Shown here: positions 1-7,720 of the stretch, one piece after another | How positions within the stretch are numbered: position 1 is the first letter of the stretch | Layout: each line of letters begins with the position of its first letter | Source: Streptomyces pseudovenezuelae | GTDB taxonomy: Bacteria; Actinomycetota; Actinomycetes; Streptomycetales; Streptomycetaceae | Reading direction: 5' to 3' | Length of the DNA stretch: 64,000 nucleotides | NCBI RefSeq assembly: GCF_001513955.1 | Contig: NZ_KQ948147.1 | Span: 258,532-322,531 of the forward strand | The notes under the pieces: generated by a model | The model's database searches: none | Told to the model about the DNA's origin: nothing | What the model saw: only the letters and a program-made list of their open reading frames with translations | Translations under genes and position numbers: made by a program

Positions 1-1
1 C

Positions 2-760
2 CTCAAGCTCGACTACAACATCAACATCGGGCCCGGCGCGGAGAACGGCCCGGAGAGCCCCGGCGCCGGACTGCTCGGCCACCATCGCGCCCACCTCGAC
101 TGGATGGCCGGCCTCCTGAACCGGCACCCCGGTCTGGTCCTGGAGAACTGCGGCTCCGGCGGTCTGCGCATGGACTACGCCCAACTGGCCGTCGCCCAGC
201 TCCAGTCCACCAGCGACCAGCAGGACCCCCTGCGCTATCCGCCCGTCGCCGCGGCCGCCGCCACCGCCGTGGCCCCCGAACAGGCCGCGGTGTGGGCCTA
301 CCCCCAGCCCGACGACACCGCCGACCGGATCGCGTTCACCCTCACCGGCGCCCTGCTGGGCCGCATCCATCTCTCCGGCTTCCTCGACCGCATGAGCGAC
401 GCGCAGTTCGACCTCGTACGGTCGGCGATCCGCGTGTACAAGGACATCCGGCCGGAGATCGCCGAGGCCCGTCCCTTCTGGCCGCTGGGCCTCCCCGGCT
501 GGGAGGACGCCTGGATCGCCCACGGCCTGCGGGGGCGCGACTCGACGTACCTCGCGGTGTGGCGGCGGCAGCGGCCCGGCGCCCCGGAGAGCCGTGCGCT
601 CACCCTTTCCCACCTGCGGGGCGTCGATCTGCGCCCCGAGGTGCTGCAGCCCACGACGGCCGACGCCACGGCGGAGTGGGACGCGGTCCTGGGGACGCTC
701 ACCGTCAGGCTGCCGCGCACCGACACGGCCGTGCTCCTCAGGCTGGGCGCGCCGGTCTGA
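2..760 (+). CDS. Alpha-galactosidase, GH36 family (C-terminal part)
   Basis: The frame is open from the left edge, so only the last 252 residues are visible. It hydrolyses terminal alpha-galactosides in galacto-oligosaccharides, probably in the cytoplasm. The GH36 signature KLDYN is at visible residues 2-6, with Asp4 the expected nucleophile. The acid/base Asp lies in STSDQQDP (Asp72), after the family block ENCGSGGLRMDYA. The C-terminal beta-sandwich follows and the protein ends normally at TGA. It is followed by a LacI regulator, an ABC importer and a beta-galactosidase, which fits a galactoside-utilisation locus. Family assignment is strong; the exact substrate is inferred. Confidence 0.9.
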   Translation, partial: LKLDYNINIGPGAENGPESPGAGLLGHHRAHLDWMAGLLNRHPGLVLENCGSGGLRMDYAQLAVAQLQSTSDQQDPLRYPPVAAAAATAVAPEQAAVWAYPQPDDTADRIAFTLTGALLGRIHLSGFLDRMSDAQFDLVRSAIRVYKDIRPEIAEARPFWPLGLPGWEDAWIAHGLRGRDSTYLAVWRRQRPGAPESRALTLSHLRGVDLRPEVLQPTTADATAEWDAVLGTLTVRLPRTDTAVLLRLGAPV

Positions 761-862
761 GCGCCCTCGCACCTGCTCGCACCCGAGGCCCGGCGACCGT
801 CGGCCAGGCCCCGCTCCGGTCTCGCCCACCGGGCTGACGCCCTCTCGATACCGCGCGAACCC

Positions 863-891
863 TTGACACGCCCCATCCGACTGCGTAGATA
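863..891 (+). promoter_or_regulatory. HrdB-type promoter of the LacI gene
   Basis: TTGACA at 863-868 and TAGATA at 886-891 are separated by 17 bp, close to the vegetative consensus of streptomycetes. Transcription would start near 898, about 90 bases before the LacI start codon. The -10 box lies inside the first of three tandem operator-like repeats, so a bound repressor would block RNA polymerase directly. Confidence 0.75.
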
Positions 892-919
892 TGACTGCGC
901 AGTCATGACAGCGCAGTCA
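878..919. promoter_or_regulatory. Three contiguous 14-bp operator-like repeats
   Basis: Three 14-bp units abut exactly: CGACTGCGTAGATA (878-891), TGACTGCGCAGTCA (892-905) and TGACAGCGCAGTCA (906-919). The middle unit is a perfect palindrome with a central CpG, the usual form of a LacI-family operator. The third differs at one base and the first matches at 10 of 14. They cover the -10 box and the start-site region of the LacI promoter. Autoregulation by the adjacent LacI protein is the simplest reading. Confidence 0.7.
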
Positions 920-989
920 TAGAGGGCGGACCGGCCTTCGACAGACCGCTCTGGCTAGGATCTGAGCCGCCGGACATCGGGAGACAGCA

Positions 990-2087
990 ATGACGCCAGT
1001 CGGAGGACAGGGCAGCAGCCCCGGCGCGCCGCGTGCCGTGGATGTGGCCCGGCTGGCCGGTGTCTCGCAGAAGACGGTCTCCCGGGTCTTCAACGGCGAG
1101 CGGTACGTGTCCGCCGACGTACGCGAGCGGGTGCTCCAGGCCGCGGAGCACCTCGGATACCGGCTGAACGGCGCCGCGCGGGCTCTCGCCTCGGGCCGCA
1201 CCCGTTCGATCGGTGTGGTCGCCCTCGGCACCGCCCTGTACGGACCCGCCTCGCTGCTCATCGGCGTCGAGCGGGCAGCGCGGGACGCCGGATACGCGCT
1301 CCGGGTCGTCAACACCCTGGAGGGCGATCCGGGGGGCGTCGCCGGCGCCGTGGAGTCGCTCCTCGACCAGGGCGTGGACGGCATCGTCGTGTCCGAGCCG
1401 ATCGACGAGGGCTCGGTGTCGCTCAGTGTCGACATCCCGGTCCTGGTCCTCGGGGCGCCGGCCGCCTTCGGTGGTCCACGCGCCGTGGCCGCGGGCGTCG
1501 GCGCCGAGTCGCTGGCCCGCGCGGCCACGGAACACCTGCTGGACCTGGGGCATGTGACGGTCCATCACCTGGCCGGTCCGCAAAGGTGGTTCGCCGCCCG
1601 GGACCGGCTCCAGGGCTGGCGGGCGGCGCTCGCGGCCCGCGACCGGGAGCAGCCGGCCGTCATCGAGGGCGACTGGTCGGCCTCCTCCGGCTACACGGCG
1701 GGCCACGAACTCGCCGCCGCCGGTGACGTCACCGCGGTGTTCGCCGCCAACGACGACATGGCCGTCGGTCTGATCCGTGCCCTTCTGGAGGCGGGTCTGC
1801 GCGTGCCGGAGGACGTCAGTGTCGTCGGCTTCGACGACATCCCCGTGTCCGCCTATGTCACCCCACCGCTGACCACCGTGCGCCAGCCCTTCGACGCCGT
1901 GGCCCAGGAAGGGCTCCGGCTCCTGGTGCAGGCCATCGAGAAACCGGACGCCGAGCCGGCACCGGCGGGCGACCCACCGGTCGAGCTCGTCGTACGCGCC
2001 TCGACGGCACCCCCGCCGACGGACGGCCCGTATCCGGCCGCCGGTTCACGCGACTCGGCGCACGCGCCCCCGGCCACCACCGACTGA
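990..2087 (+). CDS. LacI-family transcriptional regulator (galactoside locus)
   Basis: This 365-aa repressor has the LacI helix-turn-helix at residues 17-33 (VDVARLAGVSQKTVSRV) and a hinge helix ending in ARALASGRT. A periplasmic-binding-protein-like effector domain follows, with the typical end VSVVGFDDIPVSAYVTPPLTTV. About 14 residues precede the DNA-binding domain, slightly more than usual, and about 35 low-complexity residues trail the family fold. The ATG at 990 is preceded by GGGAG with 6-base spacing. It should control the following transporter and galactosidase genes in response to a sugar, and probably itself through the tandem repeats at 878-919. The inducer is not evident. Confidence 0.9.
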   Translation: MTPVGGQGSSPGAPRAVDVARLAGVSQKTVSRVFNGERYVSADVRERVLQAAEHLGYRLNGAARALASGRTRSIGVVALGTALYGPASLLIGVERAARDAGYALRVVNTLEGDPGGVAGAVESLLDQGVDGIVVSEPIDEGSVSLSVDIPVLVLGAPAAFGGPRAVAAGVGAESLARAATEHLLDLGHVTVHHLAGPQRWFAARDRLQGWRAALAARDREQPAVIEGDWSASSGYTAGHELAAAGDVTAVFAANDDMAVGLIRALLEAGLRVPEDVSVVGFDDIPVSAYVTPPLTTVRQPFDAVAQEGLRLLVQAIEKPDAEPAPAGDPPVELVVRASTAPPPTDGPYPAAGSRDSAHAPPATTD

Positions 2088-2127
2088 CCCGCGCTTCCCG
2101 GCCCGGCAGACAGCCTTCCCAGGGCCG

Positions 2128-2156
2128 GGTGATGAGCCCGAGCCGTGCTCATCACC
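2128..2156 (+). terminator. Inverted repeat after the LacI gene
   Basis: A 10-bp perfect stem (GGTGATGAGC / GCTCATCACC) encloses a 9-base loop, 40 bases past the LacI stop. There is no T-tract, as is common in Streptomyces. It probably separates the LacI transcript from the transporter operon, although a regulatory palindrome cannot be excluded. In 2157-2353, before the transporter, I see only an imperfect 14-bp inverted repeat at 2180-2193. Confidence 0.45.
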
Positions 2157-2353
2157 TGCGAACCGCCTTCGCACCGCCTTCCACGACCGTGGACTTCCGC
2201 CACGCGACACAGCACGCGCGTGCCGGTCCCGATCCCCGCGCCGTCCGCCCGAACCCGCGGCAGCGACGCCGGAGCCGTACCCCTTCCTTCCCACCCTCAC
2301 GACGCGCCCTCGCCAGGCGTGCCGTCCCTATGCCCCTTCGGCGGGAGTTCACC

Positions 2354-3739
2354 ATGCCCAGAGACTTCATACCCACGTCCGCCATGAGCCGTCGGCGGTT
2401 CCTCGCCGCGACCGGAGCCCTCTCCCTCGGCGCCGCGCTCACCGCCTGCGGCGGCGGCGACTCCGGCGGTTCCTCCGGCTCCGCGAAGCCGGTCGGCCAG
2501 GCCGACATCGACAAGGCGATGAAGACGCCGACCCGGCTGACCTTCTGGACCTGGGTCCCGGACATCCAGCAGGAGGTCGCCCTCTTCGAGAAGAAGTACC
2601 CGGCGATCAAGGTCAAGGTCGTCAACGCCGGTCAGGGCGTCACGCACTACACCAAGCTGCGCACCGCCCTGAAGGCCGGCAGCGGCGCACCCGACCTGGC
2701 GCAGGTCGAGTACCAGGCCATCCCCACCTTCACCATCACCGACAGCCTGCTGAACCTGGGCCCGTACGGCGCCTCCGCGCTCAAGGGCAAGTTCGTCGAC
2801 TGGACCTGGGGACAGGTCAGCGGCCCCGACGGCGAGGTCTGGGCGATCCCCCAGGACACCGGCCCGATGGGGATGCTCTACCGCAAGGACATCTTCGACA
2901 AGCACGGCATCGAGGTCCCCACCACCTGGGACGAGTTCGCCGAGGCGGCCCGCAAGCTCCACAAAGCCGACCCGGACGTCTACCTCACCAACCTCGCGGC
3001 CAACGAACCCGCCGCCTGGCACGGCCTGTTGTGGCAGGCGGGCGCCAAGCCCTACGCCACCTCCGGCAAGAGCACCCTGACCATCGACGTCGACGACGCG
3101 GTCTCCAGGAAGGTCGCTGCCTACTGGGGCGGACTCGCGAAGGAGGGCGTCATCAGCACCGACCCCGACTTCGTCGACGCCTGGTACGCCGGCTTCAACA
3201 AGGGCAAGTACGCCACCTGGCTCACCGCCGCCTGGGGCCCGGCCTTCCTGTCCGGCTCGGCCAAGTCCACCGCGGGCAACTGGCGTGCGGCCCCGCTCCC
3301 GCAGTGGGACGCGTCCAAGCCCGCCTCCGGCAACTGGGGCGGTTCCACCACGGCGGCCATGCGCTCCACCAAGAACCCCATCGCGGCGGCCCGGTTCGCC
3401 CAGTTCCTCAACAGCGACCCGGCGAGCGCCAAGATGTTCGCCACCCAGCAGTTCTTCTTCCCGGCCACCAAGTCCCTTCTTGCGGACCCGGGTTTCACCG
3501 GAGAGGCACCCGCCTTCTACGGCGGCCAGAAGGTCAACCAGGTCTTCGCCGACATCGGCGACACCGTCTCGCCCGCCTTCCAGTGGCCGCCCTTCCTCGA
3601 CCAGGCGGCCACCGACTGGACCGAGACCGTCGGCAAGTCCCTCGCCGACAAGTCCGACACCGCCGCCGCGCTCGGGCAGTGGCAGTCGCGCCTGACGACA
3701 TACGCCAAGAAGCAGGGCTTCACCCTCAAGGGAGCGTGA
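2354..3739 (+). CDS. Sugar ABC transporter substrate-binding lipoprotein
   Basis: A 461-aa extracellular solute-binding protein of the family-1 type, expected to capture an oligosaccharide and deliver it to the two permeases downstream. Residues 11-32 form a Tat-type lipoprotein signal (MSRRRFLAAT, then lipobox LTAC with Cys32). The mature part has features such as FWTWVPDIQQEVALFEKKYP and a C-terminal lobe rich in aromatic residues. I chose the ATG at 2354 because GGGAG lies 6 bases upstream; an ATG 10 codons in (2384) would also keep the whole Tat motif. The frame stays open upstream to 2129, but that part has no binding site and no family similarity. The stop lies one base before the next start, so this is the first gene of an operon. 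Confidence 0.9.
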   Translation: MPRDFIPTSAMSRRRFLAATGALSLGAALTACGGGDSGGSSGSAKPVGQADIDKAMKTPTRLTFWTWVPDIQQEVALFEKKYPAIKVKVVNAGQGVTHYTKLRTALKAGSGAPDLAQVEYQAIPTFTITDSLLNLGPYGASALKGKFVDWTWGQVSGPDGEVWAIPQDTGPMGMLYRKDIFDKHGIEVPTTWDEFAEAARKLHKADPDVYLTNLAANEPAAWHGLLWQAGAKPYATSGKSTLTIDVDDAVSRKVAAYWGGLAKEGVISTDPDFVDAWYAGFNKGKYATWLTAAWGPAFLSGSAKSTAGNWRAAPLPQWDASKPASGNWGGSTTAAMRSTKNPIAAARFAQFLNSDPASAKMFATQQFFFPATKSLLADPGFTGEAPAFYGGQKVNQVFADIGDTVSPAFQWPPFLDQAATDWTETVGKSLADKSDTAAALGQWQSRLTTYAKKQGFTLKGA

Positions 3740-3740
3740 G

Positions 3741-4616
3741 ATGGCCGCCGTTCGGTCACGGAGCGCCGGGCCCCTGTTCGTGGCCCCCTTCCTGATCCTC
3801 TTCCTCCTGCTCTTCCTCGCCCCGCTCGGCTACGCCGCCTACCTCAGCCTCTTCCAGCAACGCCTCGTCGGAGGCACGGTCTTCGTCGGCCTCGACAACT
3901 ACGTCACCGCCCTGGGGGACCCCCTCCTCCTGCACGGAGTGGGCCGCGTGGCCCTCTTCTTCCTCCTCCAGGTCCCCCTGATGCTGCTGCTGGCCCTGGC
4001 GTTCGCCCTCGCCCTCGACAGCGGCCTGCTGCGCCTGGCCCGCGTGATCCGCCTCGGCATCTTCGTGCCGTACGCCGTCCCGAGCGTGGTCGCCGCACTC
4101 ATGTGGGGCTACCTCTACGGCCCCGACTTCGGCCCCTTCGCCCAACTGGGCCGCACACTCGACCTGCCGGCCCCGGACTTCCTGAGCGGCGGCTGGATGC
4201 TGGGCAGCCTGTCGAACATCGTGACCTGGGAGTTCGTCGGCTACAACATGATCATCCTGTACGCGGCGCTCCGGACCATCCCGCACGACCTGTACGAGGC
4301 TGCCGCCATGGACGGAGCGGGCGCCTGGCGGATCGCCCGGTCCATCAAACTGCCCGCGCTGCGCCCGGCGTTGCTCCTCACCCTGCTGTTCTCGGTGATC
4401 GGCAGCTTCCAGCTCTTCAACGAGCCCAAGCTGCTGATGGCCATCGCCCCGGACGTCATCAGCAGCTCCTACACCGCCAACCTCTACGCCTACTCCCTCG
4501 CGTTCACCGGCGACCAGCTCAACTACGCGGCGACGGTCTCCTTCCTCCTGGGCCTGGTCATCGTCATCGCCTCCTACGCCGTACTCCTGACCGCGAACCG
4601 CAGGAGGTCCGCATGA
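3741..4616 (+). CDS. Sugar ABC transporter permease, MalF/UgpA type
   Basis: A 291-aa integral membrane protein with six predicted transmembrane segments and no large extracytoplasmic insert. The EAA loop that contacts the ATPase is at residues 186-199 (EAAAMDGAGAWRIA), followed by LPALRP. It forms the channel together with the product of the overlapping next gene. No ATPase is encoded in this operon. Streptomyces CUT1 sugar importers usually share the ATPase MsiK encoded elsewhere, and that is the likely partner. Confidence 0.9.
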   Translation: MAAVRSRSAGPLFVAPFLILFLLLFLAPLGYAAYLSLFQQRLVGGTVFVGLDNYVTALGDPLLLHGVGRVALFFLLQVPLMLLLALAFALALDSGLLRLARVIRLGIFVPYAVPSVVAALMWGYLYGPDFGPFAQLGRTLDLPAPDFLSGGWMLGSLSNIVTWEFVGYNMIILYAALRTIPHDLYEAAAMDGAGAWRIARSIKLPALRPALLLTLLFSVIGSFQLFNEPKLLMAIAPDVISSSYTANLYAYSLAFTGDQLNYAATVSFLLGLVIVIASYAVLLTANRRRSA

Positions 4617-5536
4617 CGACCACCCTGCGGCAGCCACCGGTGGCCGCGAAGACCCCGGCCGCACCCGTACCGCATCGGTCCGCCGCCCGGCGCCGCAGCA
4701 CCCCGCTGACGATCGCCATGCTCGCGGCCCTGGCCTACTTCCTGCTCCCGCTGTGCTGGTTGCTGATCGCCTCGACCAAGAGCACCCAGGACCTGTTCGA
4801 CAGCTTCGGCCTGTGGTTCTCGCACGCCCCGCAGCTGCTGACGAACATCAAGGCGACCTTCACCCAGGACGACGGCGTCTTCGTGCACTGGCTGCTCAAC
4901 ACCGTCCTGTACGCGGTCGTCAGCGCGCTCGGCGCCGCCCTGCTCGCGGCGGCCGCAGGGTACGGCTTCGCCAAGTTCCGCTTCCGCGGTGACCGGTTCG
5001 CCTTCAACCTCGTTCTCGGCGCCATCATGGTCCCGGCGACCGCCCTGGCGATCCCGACCTATCTGCTGTTCGCCAAGGTCGCCCTGGTCAACACCCCGTG
5101 GGCGATCATCCTGCCCTCGCTGGTCAACCCCTTCGGTCTCTACCTGATGCGGGTGTACGCGGCCGACGCCGTCCCGGACAGCCTCCTGGAGGCCGCCCGC
5201 ATCGACGGCGCGGGGGAGGCCCGGATCTTCTTCCGGATCGCCCTCAGACTGCTGGCCCCCGGCCTGGTCACCGTCCTGCTGTTCACGCTCGTGGCGACCT
5301 GGAACAACTACTTCCTGCCGCTGATCATGCTCAACGACCCGAATCTGTACCCCGTCACGGTGGGGCTCTCGTCCTGGGCCGCCCAGGCCCAGAACGGCGG
5401 CGCCGGAGCCAGCAGCGACATGCTCCCGCTCGTCGTCACCGGCTCCCTGATCTCGATCGTGCCGCTCGTCATCGCCTTCCTCGTGCTCCAGCGCTACTGG
5501 CAGAGCGGCCTGGCGACCGGCAGCGTCAAACAGTAA
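4613..5536 (+). CDS. Sugar ABC transporter permease, MalG/UgpE type
   Basis: A 307-aa second permease subunit with a cytoplasmic N-terminal tail, six predicted membrane helices and the EAA loop near residues 192-205 (LLEAARIDGAGEARIF). The ATG at 4613 overlaps the preceding stop by 4 bases (ATGA) and is preceded by AGGAGG, so translation is coupled. It acts with the upstream permease and binding protein, and is followed after 28 bases by a beta-galactosidase gene. Hydrolysis of the imported galactoside inside the cell is therefore likely. Confidence 0.92.
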   Translation: MTTTLRQPPVAAKTPAAPVPHRSAARRRSTPLTIAMLAALAYFLLPLCWLLIASTKSTQDLFDSFGLWFSHAPQLLTNIKATFTQDDGVFVHWLLNTVLYAVVSALGAALLAAAAGYGFAKFRFRGDRFAFNLVLGAIMVPATALAIPTYLLFAKVALVNTPWAIILPSLVNPFGLYLMRVYAADAVPDSLLEAARIDGAGEARIFFRIALRLLAPGLVTVLLFTLVATWNNYFLPLIMLNDPNLYPVTVGLSSWAAQAQNGGAGASSDMLPLVVTGSLISIVPLVIAFLVLQRYWQSGLATGSVKQ

Positions 5537-5564
5537 CTCCCCCTGTCCTCCTGGAGGTTCAACG

Positions 5565-7688
5565 ATGGCGGTCCTGCCCGCCCACGTCCTGTTCGGTGCC
5601 GCGTACTACCACGAGTACACGCCCGACTACGACCCCGAACTGCGGCCCGACGAACGGCTGAAGACCGACCTCGACCTCATGGCCGAGGCGAACTTCACGG
5701 TGATCCGCGTGGGCGAGTCGGTCTGGTCGACCTGGGAGCCCGAGAACGGCCGCTTCGACCTCGACTGGCTCCAGCCGGTCCTCGACGGCGCCCACGAGCG
5801 GGGCATCTCCGTCATCCTCGGCACCCCCACCTACGCCGTGCCGCCGTGGCTCGCCCGCCAGTACCCGGAGATCACCGGCGAACGGCGCACCGGCGAGCGC
5901 ATCGGCTGGGGCGCCCGGCAGGAGGTGGACTTCACCCACCCCGCCTTCCGCTTCCACGCCGAGCGGATCATCCGGAAGATCGTCGCCCGGTACGCCGGCC
6001 ACCCGGCGGTCATCGGCTGGCAGGTCGACAACGAACCGGGCCTGCACCTCTTCCACAACCACGGCGTCTTCCAGCGGTTCGTGGACCACCTGCGCGCGAA
6101 GTACGGCGACGTCGAGACCCTCAACCGCGAGTGGGGGCTGGTCTACTGGTCGCACCGCCTGTCCACCTGGGCCGACCTGTGGACCCCGGACGGCAACGAA
6201 CAGCCCCAGTACGACGTCGCCTGGCGGGAGTTCCAGGCCCGGCAGGTCACCGAGTTCATCGGCTGGCAGGCGGACATCGTCCGTGAGTACGCGCTGGACG
6301 GGCAGTTCGTCACCACCTGCATCTCCTACACCCGCCAGGGCGTCGCGGACGACGAGCTGTCTGCCCGCCTCGATATCGCCTCCGGCAACCCGTACTACGA
6401 CATGCAGGACGGCCTCCTGCTGCCCGACCCCACACCCGACGAGCACGAACAGCGCTGGAAGACCACCGGTGTCTGGTCGATGTACCAGACCGCGGACTGG
6501 ATGTTCTCCTCGCGCCAGGAGCCCTTCCTCGTCACCGAGACCAACGCGAACTCCATCGGTTTCGCCTGGGACAACCGGCCCGGCTACGACGGCCAGTGGC
6601 GCCAGGCCGCGTGGGCGCACGTGGCTCGGGGCGCCCGGATGATCGAGTACTGGCAGTGGCAGACCCTGCGCTTCGGCGCCGAGACCTACTGGGGCGGAGT
6701 CCTCCCGCACAGCGGACAGCCGGGCCGCACCTACGCCGAACTCGCCCGCCTGGGTGCCGAGTTCGCGAAGGCCGGACCGCTCGTCGCCGGACTCGAACCG
6801 GACGCCGACGTCTCGCTGGTCTACTCGACGCCCAGCAAGTGGCTCATGCAGAAGCACCCTCCGCTGGCCACCCCCGACGGCAGCCCCGACCCGGCCGCCT
6901 ACCACCGCATCTTCGACCCCTTCTACCGCGGTGCCTTCGAGTCCGGACGCCAGGTGCGGATCGTGCACGCCCGACAGCTGAACGAGGGCATGACACCGGA
7001 GGAGATGGTCCGCCGCCACCCGGTGCTGGTCGTGCCCGCGCTGTACATCGCCGACGACGCCACCCTCGACCGGCTCGCCGCCTACGCCCATGCGGGCGGC
7101 CACCTCGTCCTCGGCCCGCGCACCGGATACGCCGACCACGAGGCCCGCGCCCGGCACGAGAAGGCACCGGGGCGCCTCACCGAGGCCGCGGGGGTGTCGT
7201 ACGACGAATTCAGCAATCTCGCCCACGGCATCCCCGTGCAGTCCGTGGGCCCCCTGCGGCTGCCGGAGGGGGCGACGGCGACCCACTGGGCCGACGCCCT
7301 GACCGTCACCGACGCCGAGGTGCTCGCCGGCTACCGGCACCCGCACTTCGGGAACTGGCCCGCGATCACCACCCGTCGGCACGGCGAGGGTCGCGTCACC
7401 TGCGTCGGCACGGTCCCGGACCGCGCCCTCGCCCGGGGACTGGCGCAGTGGCTAGCACCCTCGGCCCGCCACGGCTGGCAGGACCTCCCGGACACGGTCA
7501 CCGCGACGACCGGCACCGCGTCCGACGGGCGGCGCGTGCACCTCGTCCACAACTGGAGCTGGGAGCCGGCCCGTGTTGTCGCTCCCGTGGATCTGACCGA
7601 CGTCCTGACCGACGCCCCGGTCCCCGCCGGAGCCGAACTGGAGCTCGGCGCCTGGGACGTACGCGTGCTAGTCACCGCGGACAACTGA
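5565..7688 (+). CDS. Beta-galactosidase, GH42 family
   Basis: A 707-aa cytoplasmic enzyme (no signal peptide) of family GH42, which releases galactose from beta-galactosides, often short galactans. The TIM barrel carries the acid/base Glu157 in GWQVDNEPG and the nucleophile Glu325 in FLVTETNAN. The trimerisation domain and the small C-terminal beta domain follow at the usual places, and the length is typical of the family. The ATG at 5565 has CTGGAGG just upstream. It lies directly behind the sugar importer, which suggests the transported substrate is a beta-galacto-oligosaccharide. Confidence 0.93.
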   Translation: MAVLPAHVLFGAAYYHEYTPDYDPELRPDERLKTDLDLMAEANFTVIRVGESVWSTWEPENGRFDLDWLQPVLDGAHERGISVILGTPTYAVPPWLARQYPEITGERRTGERIGWGARQEVDFTHPAFRFHAERIIRKIVARYAGHPAVIGWQVDNEPGLHLFHNHGVFQRFVDHLRAKYGDVETLNREWGLVYWSHRLSTWADLWTPDGNEQPQYDVAWREFQARQVTEFIGWQADIVREYALDGQFVTTCISYTRQGVADDELSARLDIASGNPYYDMQDGLLLPDPTPDEHEQRWKTTGVWSMYQTADWMFSSRQEPFLVTETNANSIGFAWDNRPGYDGQWRQAAWAHVARGARMIEYWQWQTLRFGAETYWGGVLPHSGQPGRTYAELARLGAEFAKAGPLVAGLEPDADVSLVYSTPSKWLMQKHPPLATPDGSPDPAAYHRIFDPFYRGAFESGRQVRIVHARQLNEGMTPEEMVRRHPVLVVPALYIADDATLDRLAAYAHAGGHLVLGPRTGYADHEARARHEKAPGRLTEAAGVSYDEFSNLAHGIPVQSVGPLRLPEGATATHWADALTVTDAEVLAGYRHPHFGNWPAITTRRHGEGRVTCVGTVPDRALARGLAQWLAPSARHGWQDLPDTVTATTGTASDGRRVHLVHNWSWEPARVVAPVDLTDVLTDAPVPAGAELELGAWDVRVLVTADN

Positions 7689-7720
7689 GCACCACCGCGG
7701 TCACCCTCAAAGGAGAGGCC

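Noticed and set aside
3756..4664. Long antisense open frame opposite the first ABC permeases
   Set aside because: It is rich in Glu, Gly and Gln with no domain or signal, as expected for the complement of GC-rich membrane-protein genes. The plus-strand genes explain the region fully.
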